Source of the DNA: Cryptomeria japonica
Taxonomy: Eukaryota > Streptophyta > Pinopsida > Cupressales > Cupressaceae
Assembly (NCBI RefSeq): GCF_030272615.1
Contig: NC_081406.1
Coordinates: 243,033,218 to 243,097,217, forward strand
Direction: 5' to 3'
Length of the DNA stretch: 64,000 bases
Part shown: positions 46,905 through 59,059 of the stretch, piece by piece
How positions within the stretch are numbered: position 1 is the stretch's first letter
How the letters are laid out: each line of letters starts with the position of its first letter
Notes under the pieces: model-generated
Seen by the model: only the letters and a program-made list of their open reading frames with translations
The model's database searches: none
What the model was told of the DNA's origin: nothing
Made by a program: the position numbers and the translations under genes

Positions 46905-47937
46905 TTATTTACTTGACTTTCTTTTTTGCGTCCTAAGTTTTCTGACAGAAGATGTCAATTTCTGGTCAGGAGGCATTGAAGACAGCGGGCATTGAGAAGT
47001 TTCCAGAGATGTCTGATACTGGAGACGCATCTCAGGGAGTGATGGGTGCTCTCAAAATATAGGAATGATCAAGGACTAAGAAATGATAGGTCCATCCTCA
47101 CCAGCGTCTTCATTAAAAAAACAAGATAACACCAAGAACTATTTGCAAATCACCAATGCACAACAAATTGCTGTTGACCATCTCTTCTACAACCAATAAA
47201 AGTATGTTGCATTAAGATTGTTACACTATACAAATTCCTCTAGTCCAGCTGTCCATAAAACACAAGTAAAAGATTACACTATACAAAGCCACACACTCCT
47301 GCCAGAGAATTGCACATTTACATATTCACAAAGGTGTAGATAAACATTTTAAAAACTTCCTGCAACATTACAGAACCTGTAAACTGCAGACAGATGTTTC
47401 TGACATATATTGTTAGAATGCAGTCTAGAGAAAACCAGAACAAGTTTGAGCATTTCCTGGATGTGTCGCACATCCTCACTTTGCTCTGATCCTGCAAAGA
47501 AGAGCTTTCCAGAGGTTTCTCCATGGCCATTTCTGTAGATGTTGATTTGAATAATCCAAATGATGATTGCCTAAATCTGAGAAAGAATGACTCCAAGCCT
47601 CACCCTTCTAACATAAGCAATAAAAGAAGACAGTTAGTTCCAGCCGAAAATGGAATGCTGCAGCTAACATCCCATACTCTTTTGCAATGACACTAAAAGT
47701 GCCAACTTATAGAATTTTTGGGTTCGAGATAAGAAATTCCAATGAAAGCCGATCAATAAATAAAATCTTTTCACGCTGAGGAATGAATTGTGCTAAAATT
47801 ATTATCTTCCTTGGCAAATCTTCCAAGAACAGCTTGCAGCTGTTGCAGCTTCCCCATCGCCCCATTTCCACTCTCAAGCATTTCAAAGAACAGCTTGCAG
47901 CTGTTACAGAGCTCATGTTCAAGGTTTGAACCACCGG
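46905..47937 (-). CDS. Three C-terminal exons of an unidentified host gene (partial, spliced)
   Basis: Minus-strand exons at 47,937-47,775, 47,576-47,480 and 47,048-46,905 join with matching phases. The first follows acceptor TTAATGTGCAG and encodes GGSNLEHELCNSCKLFFEML...LQAVLGRFAKEDNNF...IHSS. Its donor leaves GC, which joins A of the second exon (acceptor CTTTCTCAG) to give alanine. The second encodes FRQSSFGLFK...SSLQDQSK and ends at a GTGAGG donor in phase 0. The third encodes HPSLPEMRLQYQTSLETSQC and ends KLRTQKRKSSK and TAA. The product is helical and hydrophilic with a basic tail; the family is not recognised. The first exon starts inside a codon, so more exons lie upstream. Confidence 0.55.
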
Positions 47938-47944
47938 CTGCACA

Positions 47945-50900
47945 TTAATTTAAATCACGAGAAGTTTTTGTTTACACAAGCTCTTAAATGTCTTCTGCGA
48001 CTGTAGAAGGCCTCTTGACATAACAAGCCACTCCCTCAATCATTGGCAGCTTAACTGTTGAAGCCTTGCTTTTGTTAACTGACAGGTACAGACAGGTGTG
48101 AGACCAACACAAAAACATCCTCCTCATTCTATCATACAACTTTCCTAACTTAAAGACTCGACCACCTTATTCCATTATTCAAATTCTATTCTTTTCAACT
48201 GAAAGGCTCCATCACCTTATCCTATCATCCAGTCCTAGCTGAAAGTAATTACAGTACCATATCACTGCTGACAGAACACTCAATACTATGGAGTAGAAGG
48301 GTGGACATTTCTAGTCCTCCCTCTCCAATTTTGCTTGTCCTAAAGCAAAACAAGGTAGGGTGATCTAGAATGTAAACCAACTCCTAAGTGGCATCCTCTC
48401 AAGGCAGACATTTCCTCTACAACACGAAGTCAGTCAAACAAGGTCACCTGTCAAAGGGAGAGGCTCAGTTAAAGAAGTGACCTACTGTCTGTCTGCATGT
48501 TTAAAACGCGATACTTCAAAAATATTATGTACACAACTGTTAGGAGGAAGCTCCAACTCATAAGTCACCTCACCAATGCATTGAATTACTCTGCAAGGAC
48601 TGTAGAAAAAAGGTTTGAGTTTCAACTCATTATTTTTGACGTAAGGCTACCTGTGCAGCTAGAACCCAAGGAAAACTATATATCCAACTTCAAAACATCT
48701 CTATGCAATCCATATCAGTTAAATCTTCAACTAATTTTGTGCACGCTAAAACTGATCATCTAACACTGTCAAAATTTGTCTACTCAGCTGAATGGAAGAT
48801 CATGTTGTGAGTACTTGACGAAGTTTGGCGTATCATATCCATACACCACAATAAAATAGAACATTTCGACTGACATGGTAGATAATATTGTAGCAACAAT
48901 CCCAAAAATAGAGCCGACACACACTGGCTGTTTGGCAATCAATCACAAAATTCCTCACACTTCTCAACCCATTTGTTCACTATCTTTTCCCATCCATGTA
49001 GAGTTGTTGGTGCTAGGTGTCAACTCTATCTCTATCAATCTAAATAAGTCTTAACAAAAACATTCACGGAACGTGCATTCGTATTGCTGGCCATAATACA
49101 AGGTAGCTCATATGGGGAAAAGATCCCAAAGAAAACATCTGCCACCTATGGGGCCTTGAACTCACCGTGACTAAAGAAAAAATGTGAAAGCTTTGTTAAA
49201 TGATGACCAACCATGTAGATACGACTATTTCCCCTGCACTCTAAACAAGCCTTTAAAAAAATAGATTGAAACAAATTCCCATTTCTACCGAGGAACGGGA
49301 AGAGGTTTAAGCAGGCCTACTAATTGTGCAGTTTCATGTCTCATCCTTTGACACACTTTAAACTCTCATATATAGTGCAATACATCCTCCAATCCCTTCC
49401 ATGTATATCTAACTTGCACTTGCCTGTAAGTTTCGACGAACCGGATACATCCAGAGAGTGGAGAACTGTGAAGGGTTACATTTATCTTTTTACTTCAACT
49501 TTATCTAAGCACCAAAAAATTTCCCTTGAACTAAATAATATCATGCTCAACTTAGTACCTATCATCCCTTCCAGAGGGAGCAAAAGTACCCACAAATCTG
49601 TCCTATAACATACTTGGTCAAAAATTCATCATTTCAATCAAATATTATCGAAAAATGGCTAGTAGTATAAATATCCTGGAGAGCGTATCTATTACTACAT
49701 CATTCTTCTCCTCGACATACTCATGTCAAGATCGTAGGCATCTCAAAATCATAAACATCCACTTTGCTCATCCATTTTTGCTACCTATCAATGAGATCAT
49801 GCTGTGATAGGAAAAATCTAAAGCTGTCATGGCATTGGTGTGCTCAAATTATACATTTTCAAAATTCAGCCAATAAATACATCACTATCAACATCTCCTT
49901 GTTATAAATAGGAAATGGATGCTCTATCTCTATCAACGTTTTACCCTCATATGATACGGGTTGCCCTTTTTATATATAAATTACCCCGTAGGCCTTTTCT
50001 TCAAGCATCACACCACCACGAAAGAAATGATACGGGTTGCCCTTTTTAAGTATAGCAAGAATGTAACCGTTGCATATCACATTTTTAAACAGGCCTAATG
50101 CCTCCTAAGCCATTGTGGACCACCGAAAATCACACCTCTTGGTCACCTCCATCAACAACACTACCGACTCTGAGAATCATTTAGTGATCTCCAATCTTAA
50201 GGTAAAACGGCCCAAAAATCCCTGCAGTTGCGTCAATGCCCTCTAGGAGAGCCACGCCGACTGCAACTTGGTTGGATCCATCTCTACTCTTGCTTTGACG
50301 ATAATGTGCCCCAGGATCAAGATCATTTGAATTTCAAACTCACATTTGCTTTTCTTGGAAAAGGAAGTTTGCTGCTACAAATTAGCTAGCACCATATCCT
50401 AGTGTTTTATGTATTCCATGTGTGGCTATAGGTTTCTATGTCATCAAATAACACCAACAAAAATTTCCTCGGATGAAATCTAAAAATTTCATTCATCGTA
50501 GAAAGTGGCTGATGCATTGCGTTGGTGCTTAGAGTTATTAGTCCCTAGATCTTAAAGCGTAAGCTTAATTTGGGTGCTAGGGATGTCCAACCTAAATAGG
50601 AAGACTTAAAAGCAACATTGGACCAATTTACTGAGAGGATAAAATCTTCTTCAACTTTTGGCTCTACTAGACAAGGTACGTGTCTAAGGGATTGTTTGAG
50701 ATATAATTATAGGCAACAAAAATATACTCTGGCATTAACCATACCTAACACATAGTATACTCCTAAAGGGCTATCACTCCATATCTAAGCAAGGTTTTCT
50801 TTAAATTTGTGGATGTAACCTTTGTATTTTTTCATCATCAAAATTTTAAATCGTACTTCATGATCCATCATGGCATAGATAGAGAAGGTGAAATAATAGG
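47945..50900 (-). mobile_element. Very old Ty3/gypsy element in the host-gene intron
   Basis: Minus-strand sequence keeps scattered gypsy pol similarity. An RT part lies near 50,530-50,150 (LFDDI for the catalytic box). RNase H lies around 50,100-49,900. Integrase lies near 49,300-48,800 with LKPLPVP, ELTPSTN, STMSVEMF and YGYDTPNFV. After it a purine-rich GGAGAGGGAGGAC (about 48,320) could be the polypurine tract, with a 3' LTR up to the exon at 47,937. Dozens of breaks make it much older than the gypsy at 1-5.9 kb. The borders are approximate. Confidence 0.65.
48500..50560 (-). pseudogene. Remains of gypsy RT, RNase H and integrase
   Basis: Only short motif islands survive, in the right order for a Ty3/gypsy pol on the minus strand. 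A 20-bp piece (GATACGGGTTGCCCTTTTTA-like) occurs twice, near 49,957 and 50,030, as a small internal direct repeat. Confidence 0.6.
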
Positions 50901-51249
50901 ATGGCAGCAGCCTGAGGATTAAACATATGATGGAAACGGAATCTAGAACCTAGAAAGGACAGGGAGAAGAAACTGACTTGAAAATAAAATCATGTTATAA
51001 AATTTTAGAATTATAATTCCATATTTGACAATTTAAAGAACAGGCTTTGATTCTTACATTTTAAGTCTCCACATAAATTGCAATGCAACGAGTGTATGAG
51101 TTGATTTATTCGATTTGAATGATAGAACTATCGTGAGTGACAACATATAAAAAAGAAATATAATTTTAAAAAATTAGGTGGAATCAACATTCCACAATCG
51201 AATGCACAAAGTTTGTGATTGGGTATAAGGGCAACTGAAAAGGAAAACA

Positions 51250-51693
51250 GAAGAGAATAAATGAAGAGACCATAAACCCAAATCAATAAAATTCAAGGGC
51301 TTCAATTAAAACGAAGTCATACTATCTATGCATAAAAAATATTGGCGTCAGATAGGAGCGAAAGACTTTGAGCAGATAATAATCATAAAATTGCTATACA
51401 GCCATTTCATCTGAACTATGCTGTACATCACTCGCCAATTTGCCAAAAAAATTGAAGGTCATTAAAACGATGCCATGCTATCTATGCATCAAGATATTGG
51501 CGTCAGAGAATGAATGAAGAGACCATAAACCTAAATCAAGAAAATTCAAGGGCTTCAATTAAAACAGAGTCATACTATCTATGCAAAACAAATATTGGCG
51601 TCAGATAGGAGCGAAAGACTTTGAGCAGATAATAATCATAAGATTGCAATGCAATCATTTCATCTGAACTATGCTGTGCATCACTCGCCAATT
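51250..51693. repeat. Tandem duplication, period 253 bp
   Basis: Both copies run from ATGAAGAGACCATAAACC through TATTGGCGTCAGATAGGAGC and GACTTTGAGCAGATAATAAT to CATCACTCGCCAATT (ends 51,440 and 51,693). A third, partial copy (GCTATCTATGCAT...TTGGCGTCAGAG) lies between them at 51,466-51,507. Identity is above 90% by eye. Confidence 0.85.
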
Positions 51694-51828
51694 CATTAAT
51701 TTTTTCACGTCCATATATCAAAAAAACCTTTCAAAGAGACATAAAAAAGACAATGAAAAAACATTTAAAAAGCACATTCAGTAAAGTAAACAAACACCTA
51801 AATCCTTGAGCCCACTCATATCTACCAT

Positions 51829-52010
51829 GAGGTGCATTCAAATGGTGAGGGGGATAACTGTGATCCAAGTCTCAGTAATATTAGATCGTCTTCAAACCAT
51901 TTGGATTTACAGATAGATAACGCAGTAAATGATACATCATTGACTGGAACTTTAATCAAAACTACTGAACATTTAAGTTTTAAGGCCGGCATCTCAGTGA
52001 AAAAGCCCAT
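51829..52010 (+). other. Possible exon, strand uncertain
   Basis: On the plus strand an open, hydrophilic frame (HSNGEGDNCDPSLSNIRSSS...) ends at a consensus donor CATC|GTAAGTAG at 52,011. On the minus strand an equally long frame covers the same bases (KKLLTMGFFTEMPALKLKCS). Only one can be coding, if either. No family recognised. It lies near the telomeric hexamer run at 52,288. Confidence 0.25.
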
Positions 52011-52287
52011 CGTAAGTAGTTTCTTCATAGGAAACGAATTTCCAATCAAAGCGCAAGGATAACGAAATCATCCCTGATGCCTTTCTTCCTTCTAACCCCA
52101 CAAATTATAGAAAATAAAAAGAAATGTATAACATACGCATTAGTGTAAATCATGCATGACAGTGCTGGCTGCGAGAAATCACAACACAGATTGCAACAGG
52201 AAAAACAGATAACACAATACCGCATTGACCTTTGCTCAGAACTGCAATGCACTCGTTTATCTATCTGACTTGCGCAGAACAATATTG

Positions 52288-52311
52288 TTAGGGTTAGGGT
52301 TAGGGTTAGGG
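52288..52311 (+). repeat. Perfect (TTAGGG)4 run
   Basis: Four exact TTAGGG hexamers stand alone in unrelated sequence. On the minus strand they read (CCCTAA)4, similar to the telo-box (AAACCCTAA) of plant promoters, but with no clear gene start beside them. Confidence 0.9.
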
Positions 52312-52399
52312 CTAGCAACATGAGGCAACAAAAAAGTGAGAGCATTCAAAGTTCGCTGCTGGCCTCACAGCTAATTAGTTTGCTGCGTTTCGATACAAA

Positions 52400-53400
52400 C
52401 CTAGGGGAGAGGGACGGATACGTGCCTAGGGTCAAAGTGTCGTAGAATTGGGGCAGTTAGGGGTCACACTAGTGCAATTAAGCACCCATGTGTTGTTTTT
52501 AATCAAAACAAATAGAAATATTTAATCTAATTATTTATCAACTTTTACATGTACGCATTTACTCAACTTTTACATGTACGCATTTTAGTTAATATTTGAT
52601 TGAAATATATATATAATATAATAATAAAATATATTTAATATATAATTGTTGAATAAGTGAGGGTGATAACATGATTACTGATACAATCATCATTGTTCAT
52701 TATTGAGCACATTGTTTAAACTATATGTATCCATGTACAAAAGTCACCCTACTAAGACACGTACACACCAAAATGATACTGCCACATGAAAGTCCATCCA
52801 AAACCTCTATCCCAACAAACATATATCATAGATCTCCTAATACCACAGTTCCCCACTAAAACATGACCAAATAAAAATGTATAGCCACCCTTTATCATAT
52901 ATGTATGTGTTCCCCACTAAAACATGGCCAAATTAAAATGTATAGCCACCCTTTATCCTGTATGTCCAGGTGAACTACACAATTATTAGTCATTTCACCA
53001 CACATCTACTAGTCAAATCCCCTACATTTCCACTTGAATCCACCACAAACAAGCTATAAGGCCATTGTTTTTCTTGTAGAAATAATTGAAATCAAAGGGG
53101 AGTGTTCCACCAAACTAATCAACTCAAAAATTAATGGCAAAAACATATCGGCCTTGCAAATTGAATGAACATTCAAATTTCAAATTCGAAACAGTATAAA
53201 TTTTTTGAGGCCATACAAAACAAGCACCCAACAAATCATAAGTTTTTCAAGTTCAAATAGACATGAAATCATTTCATTCTACAATTGTTTTGGACTCATT
53301 GAACTCAAGAAGACACAATGGCCTAAGAAGAGGATGAAGAAGAAGACTAGAATTTTTCCAAATTTTACTTTTGTTTTATTTTCTCTTTTTTTATATACAA
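52400..53400. other. Intergenic, with small direct repeats
   Basis: No supported gene. AACTTTTACATGTACGCATTTA-type sequence is duplicated at about 52,540-52,580 (24-bp unit). The rest is AT-rich. Confidence 0.5.
52849..52968 (+). repeat. 61-bp tandem duplication
   Basis: Units starting at 52,849 and 52,910 both read TTCCCCACTAAAACATG, then AATGTATAGCCACCCTTTAT, with few differences. Confidence 0.8.
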
Positions 53401-53860
53401 ATGATGTAGTTCCTAGTTTGTTGTGTATGTATATGTTTATCCTATGTATGCAAATGCAATTTGTAAACAATTTTTATTGTTTGTACATTGTGAATGGTGT
53501 TTGTAGTTTGTTGTGCATGTATGTGTATATTGTGTATCTAGAAATGTTTTTTTATATTATTTTCACTATGTAAATGTTGTTCACAGTTTGTTGTGTGTGT
53601 ATATGTGTTTATTGAGTATGTGAATGCAATTTGCAAATGTTTTACCCATCTTGGTGTGGTTCCATCTATCATATTGTATTTCATTAATTTTAGTTTGCTC
53701 TTCATTGCAAGACCATAAGTTAACAATCTTAGTTTCTTGAACTCTTGTACGTATTTTTTTTCATCCAGTTGCTTTAATTTGTCCTTCATATATATGTATG
53801 TAAATCTATGTACGTACGTACATATGTACATATGTATGTATGTGTATATTGTTTTCAAGG
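53400..53860 (-). repeat. Dispersed microsatellite-bearing repeat, reverse copy
   Basis: The minus strand carries GATGAAATACAATATGATAG-like sequence (here TAATGAAATACAATATGATA) and GGAACCACACCAAGATGG. It shares this core with the plus strand at 56,400-56,510 and with 59,600-59,700 and 59,900-60,000. TATG/TACA microsatellite (near 53,800-53,850) sits at the same place in each copy. No coding content. Confidence 0.6.
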
Positions 53861-54867
53861 TTAAAATTAATCATAAAATAATCAAATATAAAAGAGCGAA
53901 TCACAAACTCTACTACAATCAAAATTAACTCCTAAATGACAATGAAATAATAACAAACCAATTGAATATCAAATAATAATAAAATGAAACTCCCTCAATT
54001 GATCCAAATAGGCTTCCATTGCTCTTCTCCAAATTGTGTGATAGGTGGCTCTCAGGTGTTGCATTGGGATTCCTGCATATGATTGACACAATTATTTTGG
54101 AGATAGTGATTTTAGATTGAAATTGAGAAACAAGCCTTACTTTTATAGATTTTCAGGTGAGATGGGGTGAGAAATAGAATTGGAGTGTTGATTGATAGAT
54201 CACTGAATTTGATTGATCAGTTAAGTGAAGTGATTGATCTGTTAATAATATAGATTGATTTGTTAACTCATTTGATTGATTAGTAGACTGAATTGATTAG
54301 GGAGATGACTGAATTGATTATCCAGTTGACTAGATTGATTGAGGAGAAGACTGAATTGATTGATTAGTCAGAAAAAATGATTTGGAGTGAAAAGAGGAGA
54401 TTGGAGAGTTAACTGATTTGATGAACCAGCCTTGATTTTCAACATGTGTTGTAGGAAATTGAATTGAAATTCATTTTCATTTTGATTTGAATTTGAATTT
54501 TGATTTTCGAATGGCGAAATGCACATGAGATTTATTGAAATTCAAATTTGGTGAAATGTAATTTTAGGGGAACTGACATTAGTTGAAATTATTTGAAATT
54601 TGAATTTGGGGAATAGGAGGAATAAATTAATTAATTAAATAATTTCAATGAAATTATTCAATCATTAGAAATAGGATTAATTAAATAATAAAGATTATTT
54701 AATTAACAAAATTAATCATAATTAATTAAATAATTAATATTTGAGATAGGTTTAATGATGAATTGATTAATAGATAGAAATTGAATGATTAGTAATGTAG
54801 AAAGTGATGATTGAATTAGTTTAGAAACAATTAAAGAATTATTTAACAAATAAGACGGTAAATTAGT
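53861..54867. other. AT-rich stretch with GATT-type runs
   Basis: From about 54,180 to 54,420 ATTGATTGAT-like units recur with few other bases. No gene is supported. Confidence 0.5.
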
Positions 54868-55278
54868 GTAGACACATAAAATTGACTAAATTAATATTTA
54901 ATTAATTATGTCTTTAACGCATGGTTAATTTAATTGATCACATTAGCCTACCATTACCTTTACATTAATTAAATTATATTTAACTAATATCCCCTTTCCA
55001 CTTCTTCCAGATATTGATTTATTTCAATAAATCAAACTCGCCTTTATGGAATATTCCATTTTTGTCCCTAATCCTAATTAGCTAAATTAATCCATGATTA
55101 ATTGGACCAATTTAGTGATTCCTACAAACCTATCATTTAATCCCCTCATTATCCTAATTAATCCAAAGCCTAACCAATGTTAGTATTTATTCAAATTAAA
55201 AATACTACACATCTACCCAAACCCGCATGTGACTCACAAGTCACTTCATATGTCCACATCACCTTTGACCAAGGGGTT

Positions 55279-55430
55279 CTCACACATGTGTGAGGATTCT
55301 CTTCCCCATAGAGCCACCCTACTCTTTCCCCTTTTGGCCCGTGTGTCATAAACTCTCTTCCACTAGCCCTTACACCTTTCCACAAGTGGACTCTTGGACT
55401 TCCCAAGATTTGCTCACACATGTGTGAGCA
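55279..55430. repeat. Two ACACATGTGT palindromes
   Basis: CTCACACATGTGTGAG (55,279-55,294) and TGCTCACACATGTGTGAGCA (55,411-55,430) are perfect palindromes 116 bp apart, upstream of the TATA box at 55,568. They could be protein-binding sites in the U3. Confidence 0.75.
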
Positions 55431-55567
55431 CACTTACCCTTGCACACACTTCTCCTTGTGACACTTGTCACGAGGCTAAGCCTTCAAACCTAGGACCACA
55501 TTCCCTTTCAATCTAAGCCCTTGATCCCCCTTTTAATCTTGACCATCCATTTATAGGCTCCTAACTC

Positions 55568-55574
55568 TATAAAT
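55568..55574 (+). promoter_or_regulatory. TATA box in the LTR-like element
   Basis: CTCTATAAATTGAAGCC. The reverse relative has CCTATAAAATAGGGCTCC at the matching place (about 58,255 on the minus strand). Confidence 0.5.
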
Positions 55575-56034
55575 TGAAGCCTTTATCCATCAATCAAAAA
55601 TCTACTTTTGATGAATCCTCATGCTGCCTTTTATCCACTTTCATCACATCATTACTTTCCCCTTTTATCCATAAATCATTACAAATTTGTGTTGTCCTCT
55701 TGACATCATAAGCATATCCATAATATCCTTATCATACCCCAAATCATTACCCTTATATCCTTACTTTGTTATGCAAGTGTGAGCAATCCACACTTAACCC
55801 CACTCAATCTCCCAATCTTCATTTGACAACCTCAAAGCAATGCGGTTCATGGAGACGAGGAGGACAAGGAAGAGCTAATGGCATCAGGAGCATCATGAGG
55901 GAGGTTATTTTGGTTTAATCATGTTTTCTCATTATGTTTGTAAATGCTTAATCTTCCTTGATAATGCTTTTTAATGGTTTAGTTTTATGTTGATTTGACT
56001 AACCCCCAAACTAATCATTTTATGGCTTAGTTTA

Positions 56035-56252
56035 GCTAATTAGGATTAGGGACAAAAATGGAATATTCCATAAAGGTGAGTTTGATTTATTGAAATAAAT
56101 CAATATCTAAAAGAAGTGGAAAGGGGATATTAATTAAATATAATTTAATTAATTTGAATGTAATGGTAGGCTAATATGATTAATTAAATTAACCATGCAA
56201 TAAAGACATAATTAATTAAATATTAATTTAGTCAATTTTATGTGTCTACAAT
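56035..56252 (-). repeat. Inverted copy of the first 215 bp of the LTR-like element
   Basis: The reverse complement matches 54,878-55,095 nearly throughout, from TGTAGACACATAAAATTG to CTAATCCTAATTAG. The pair makes long inverted ends around about 940 bp. It is either a truncated second copy in reverse or the arm of a foldback-like structure. Confidence 0.85.
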
Positions 56253-56279
56253 TAGTACATGATTCATGAGACATTTTTA

Positions 56280-56288
56280 GGTGTCTAA

Positions 56289-56328
<40 letters not shown>

Positions 56329-56510
56329 ATATGTATGTATGTATGTACATACATGCATATATATGAAGGACAAGTTAAAGCAAATGGATGAAAACAATAC
56401 ATAAGAGTTTAACAAACCAAGACTGTTAACCTGTGACTGTAATTAAGAAAAAACTAAAACTGATGAAATACAATATGATAGATGGAACCACACCAATATG
56501 AGTAAAACAT
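56280..56510 (+). repeat. Dispersed repeat copy with (TG)18
   Basis: A perfect (TG)18 run at 56,292-56,327 is followed by TATG units and then the shared core ending AGATGGAACCACACCAATAT. This is the forward copy of the family seen in reverse at 53,400-53,860. Confidence 0.75.
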
Positions 56511-57999
56511 GTTGAACAATGTTGGATGCTAAGAGAGGGTGAATCAACATATAAATGAAACTTGAACAAATTATAACACTTAAACAATAATCTCCATTCA
56601 ACAAATGTGCATGAAAGTAAATAACATAAACAACAAAAGCATCCACACAAGAACATCAGGATTTTTACATGGAAAACTCAAACTAGGAAAAACCACAGTG
56701 AGAATTTAACTCACAATATGTATAACAACTTTTACAATTATTTAGGCCAAAGGCCTAGGAGCTCACTGCTCCAAACTTGAAAACTAAGGTACATTGCCTC
56801 AAGCAAGATACAAAATGGAGACTTGCACAACTAAATAGCACTTCTTTAGTGCAAGATACAAATCAATTGTCCAGAATAATAGGAATAAGAATTTTGAATT
56901 GTATAGGGAATAACATCTACCAACATACATACAACAATTCATTGCTTAATACTCGTTTGATACATCTCTACTCTGTAACATATCCAGACCTCTACTTTTC
57001 TCCAAACTCACATCACATTTGCATCATATATCTTTCTTTCTGTGTACATCATTTATCCATTTTCTCACTTCATTTTCACACACTCATATCTATATCATTT
57101 AACATAATTGATTTGTCCTTTATAGAACAATCGGTATATTAATAACTTCTAAATTAGGTTGGCTCAAAAAGTGTAACACGTATATGCATTATCAACCAAA
57201 AACATTGTATGTGGAAAACAAAGAAGACACGTGAAAAATCACACTAAGTTGGTACACCTTCCAATAAACCTCATAAAGGTTCTACATGCAACTGCGCAAA
57301 CCAAAACACATAAGTTGGTTCATACCAAACTATATTACCCAAAATATCTTAATCTGGACCCAAAAATAGAATATGTGATCCACTACTAAAGAAGCATGGC
57401 ACGTTAGGAACAATATCAAATAATCCATAATAACCTCAAGACAATAGCAAGATGAGGAAAGAAATGTGTTCCTCTGCACACTCCTGAAACTATACCAACA
57501 CTACATAAATACCACTCACATACAAATATTCATTCAAATAGAAAACTAAGATAATTATGCCACAATCAACCTACTCCAATCATCGTACCCATCTGATACA
57601 TATCCTATGCAAACATATATTCTGGACTAGAAACACATTTTTCAGACCAAACAAAAGACATTAATGTTTCTAAAATACATCATACCATCATTGTTAGTCA
57701 TCCAAAAAGCATATTCATCTATTCTTGAAAACAGTGCATCAATCTTCATATCTAAACCACATTCGAACCAACACCCAGATACAAACAATCATCAAGAACT
57801 TAGGCTTAACTAGAATAAACTGCCACAAACTACCAAACTATACTCTTCATTGTGTACTTCTATATAGCATCACTTATGGACCAGCAACACCAACATCTTG
57901 GACCATAACTCATAGTGAAGAGGGGAAAATAAATTTGAAGGTCAAATGATCAAAACATAACGAAATAAACATGCAGAATGCTAAAATATCATTAAAAGA
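56511..57999. other. Stretch without recognised genes
   Basis: Short open frames on both strands lack protein character. No element ends identified. Confidence 0.45.
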
Positions 58000-59030
58000 C
58001 CATTTCACCTTGCTATTTTACCTTCTCCTTCGGATTGAGCTTGATGAAGTGAAGGCGCCCCTTGATAATGCTCCACTTGATGTGCTCCTTTGATTGCTGG
58101 ATGTGGATGGCTCTCCAATGTTGTGCACAAATGGAATGGATTTGAAAAATGATAAGAATGGGATGATCAAGTTGCCAAGATGATTTCCTGGGCTCAAAAG
58201 GGCAGCATAAACTTACTGGATTTCAAGATATTTTGAATGAAGGGATGGAGCCCTATTTTATAGGAAGAGGAGAGGAAAACGGATGGCTAGGATGAATTCA
58301 AGATGAAGGGCTAAGATTTACTTGTGAGCTCACACAAGGTCCAAGAGAGGGTGTGGAGACCAAGAATTATGCCTTAAAGGCATTTCGTATCTCCACACTC
58401 CACAAGATGCATTGGAGGAATTAAAAATTCTCCAAAAAGGATATCATAGGGATTGGAGGAATAAAAAGGAATTAAAAATTCCTTGGGAGAGGGGATGCCT
58501 AGAGGAATGTGTGATTTTGAAAATCTTACATTCACCTAAGAAAAGAGCATTTAAAGCTAGTGGCTGGATGAAAAGGACAAAGAGTTGACTTTGTGACTAA
58601 TCATGATGATTAACCATTAACGACTCTTTAGGAGGGGGATTAGAGGAAATGTTAGGTGGGATTAATATTTGTAGGAGAATTTGACTAAGAGAGAGAATGA
58701 GTGGAGGGAATAAAAAATTAGAAGAATAATGTTAAGTGAGTTTAGGGAGTTTCTAGAAGAATGAATTAAGAAGATGATTTGTAGGAATCATGTAGGTTAA
58801 CTAATTAATTGAAATTAATTAGCTAAGAGGAAGATTTGTGAGGATTTGATTTTTTTAGAAGAATAAAGAAAGGGATTGATTTATTAAATAAATCAATCAT
58901 ATGCTATAGTGACAATATTAATTATATTTAATTAATATTGAGAGGAATTTGAATTAACATAATTAATTAATTAATTATGCGAGGAATTAAAAATAATTAA
59001 AATAATTATTTTTAAGTGTCTGCACATAGA
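58000..59030 (-). repeat. LTR-like element, reverse orientation
   Basis: On the minus strand it starts TGTGCAGACACTTAAAAAT (about 59,025) and shares the layout and many words with the LTR-like element at 54.9-56.0 kb: ATCTTAGCCCTTCATC/ATCTAAGCCCTTGATC, GCCATCC..TT, CTATAAA, GGCTCC and CATC..TCATTCAAAA. Diverged, no coding region, ends approximate. Confidence 0.45.
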
Positions 59031-59059
59031 TTTGACATCAATGACAATAAAGACTTATA

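Larger units (their letters stand above)
54868..56030 (+). repeat. LTR-like element (solo LTR candidate)
   Basis: Starts TGTAGACACATAAAATTG (about 54,878), a start seen in many plant LTRs. It has an AT-rich first 200 bp, then GC-richer U3 with palindromes, and TATAAAT at 55,568. A reverse copy of related sequence lies at 58,000-59,030. No coding region was seen. Confidence 0.5.

Noticed and set aside
52046-52345. Minus-strand 99-codon frame with alternating T-L residues
   Set aside because: The TLTLTLT stretch is only the translation of the (CCCTAA)4 run.
53205-53573. 122-codon plus-strand frame
   Set aside because: Built on low-complexity TGTATG-type sequence and K/F-rich runs; overlaps the microsatellite repeat; no protein character.
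56777-57142. 121-codon plus-strand frame
   Set aside because: Low-complexity S/I/H/Y-rich translation of AT-rich sequence without neighbours or motifs.
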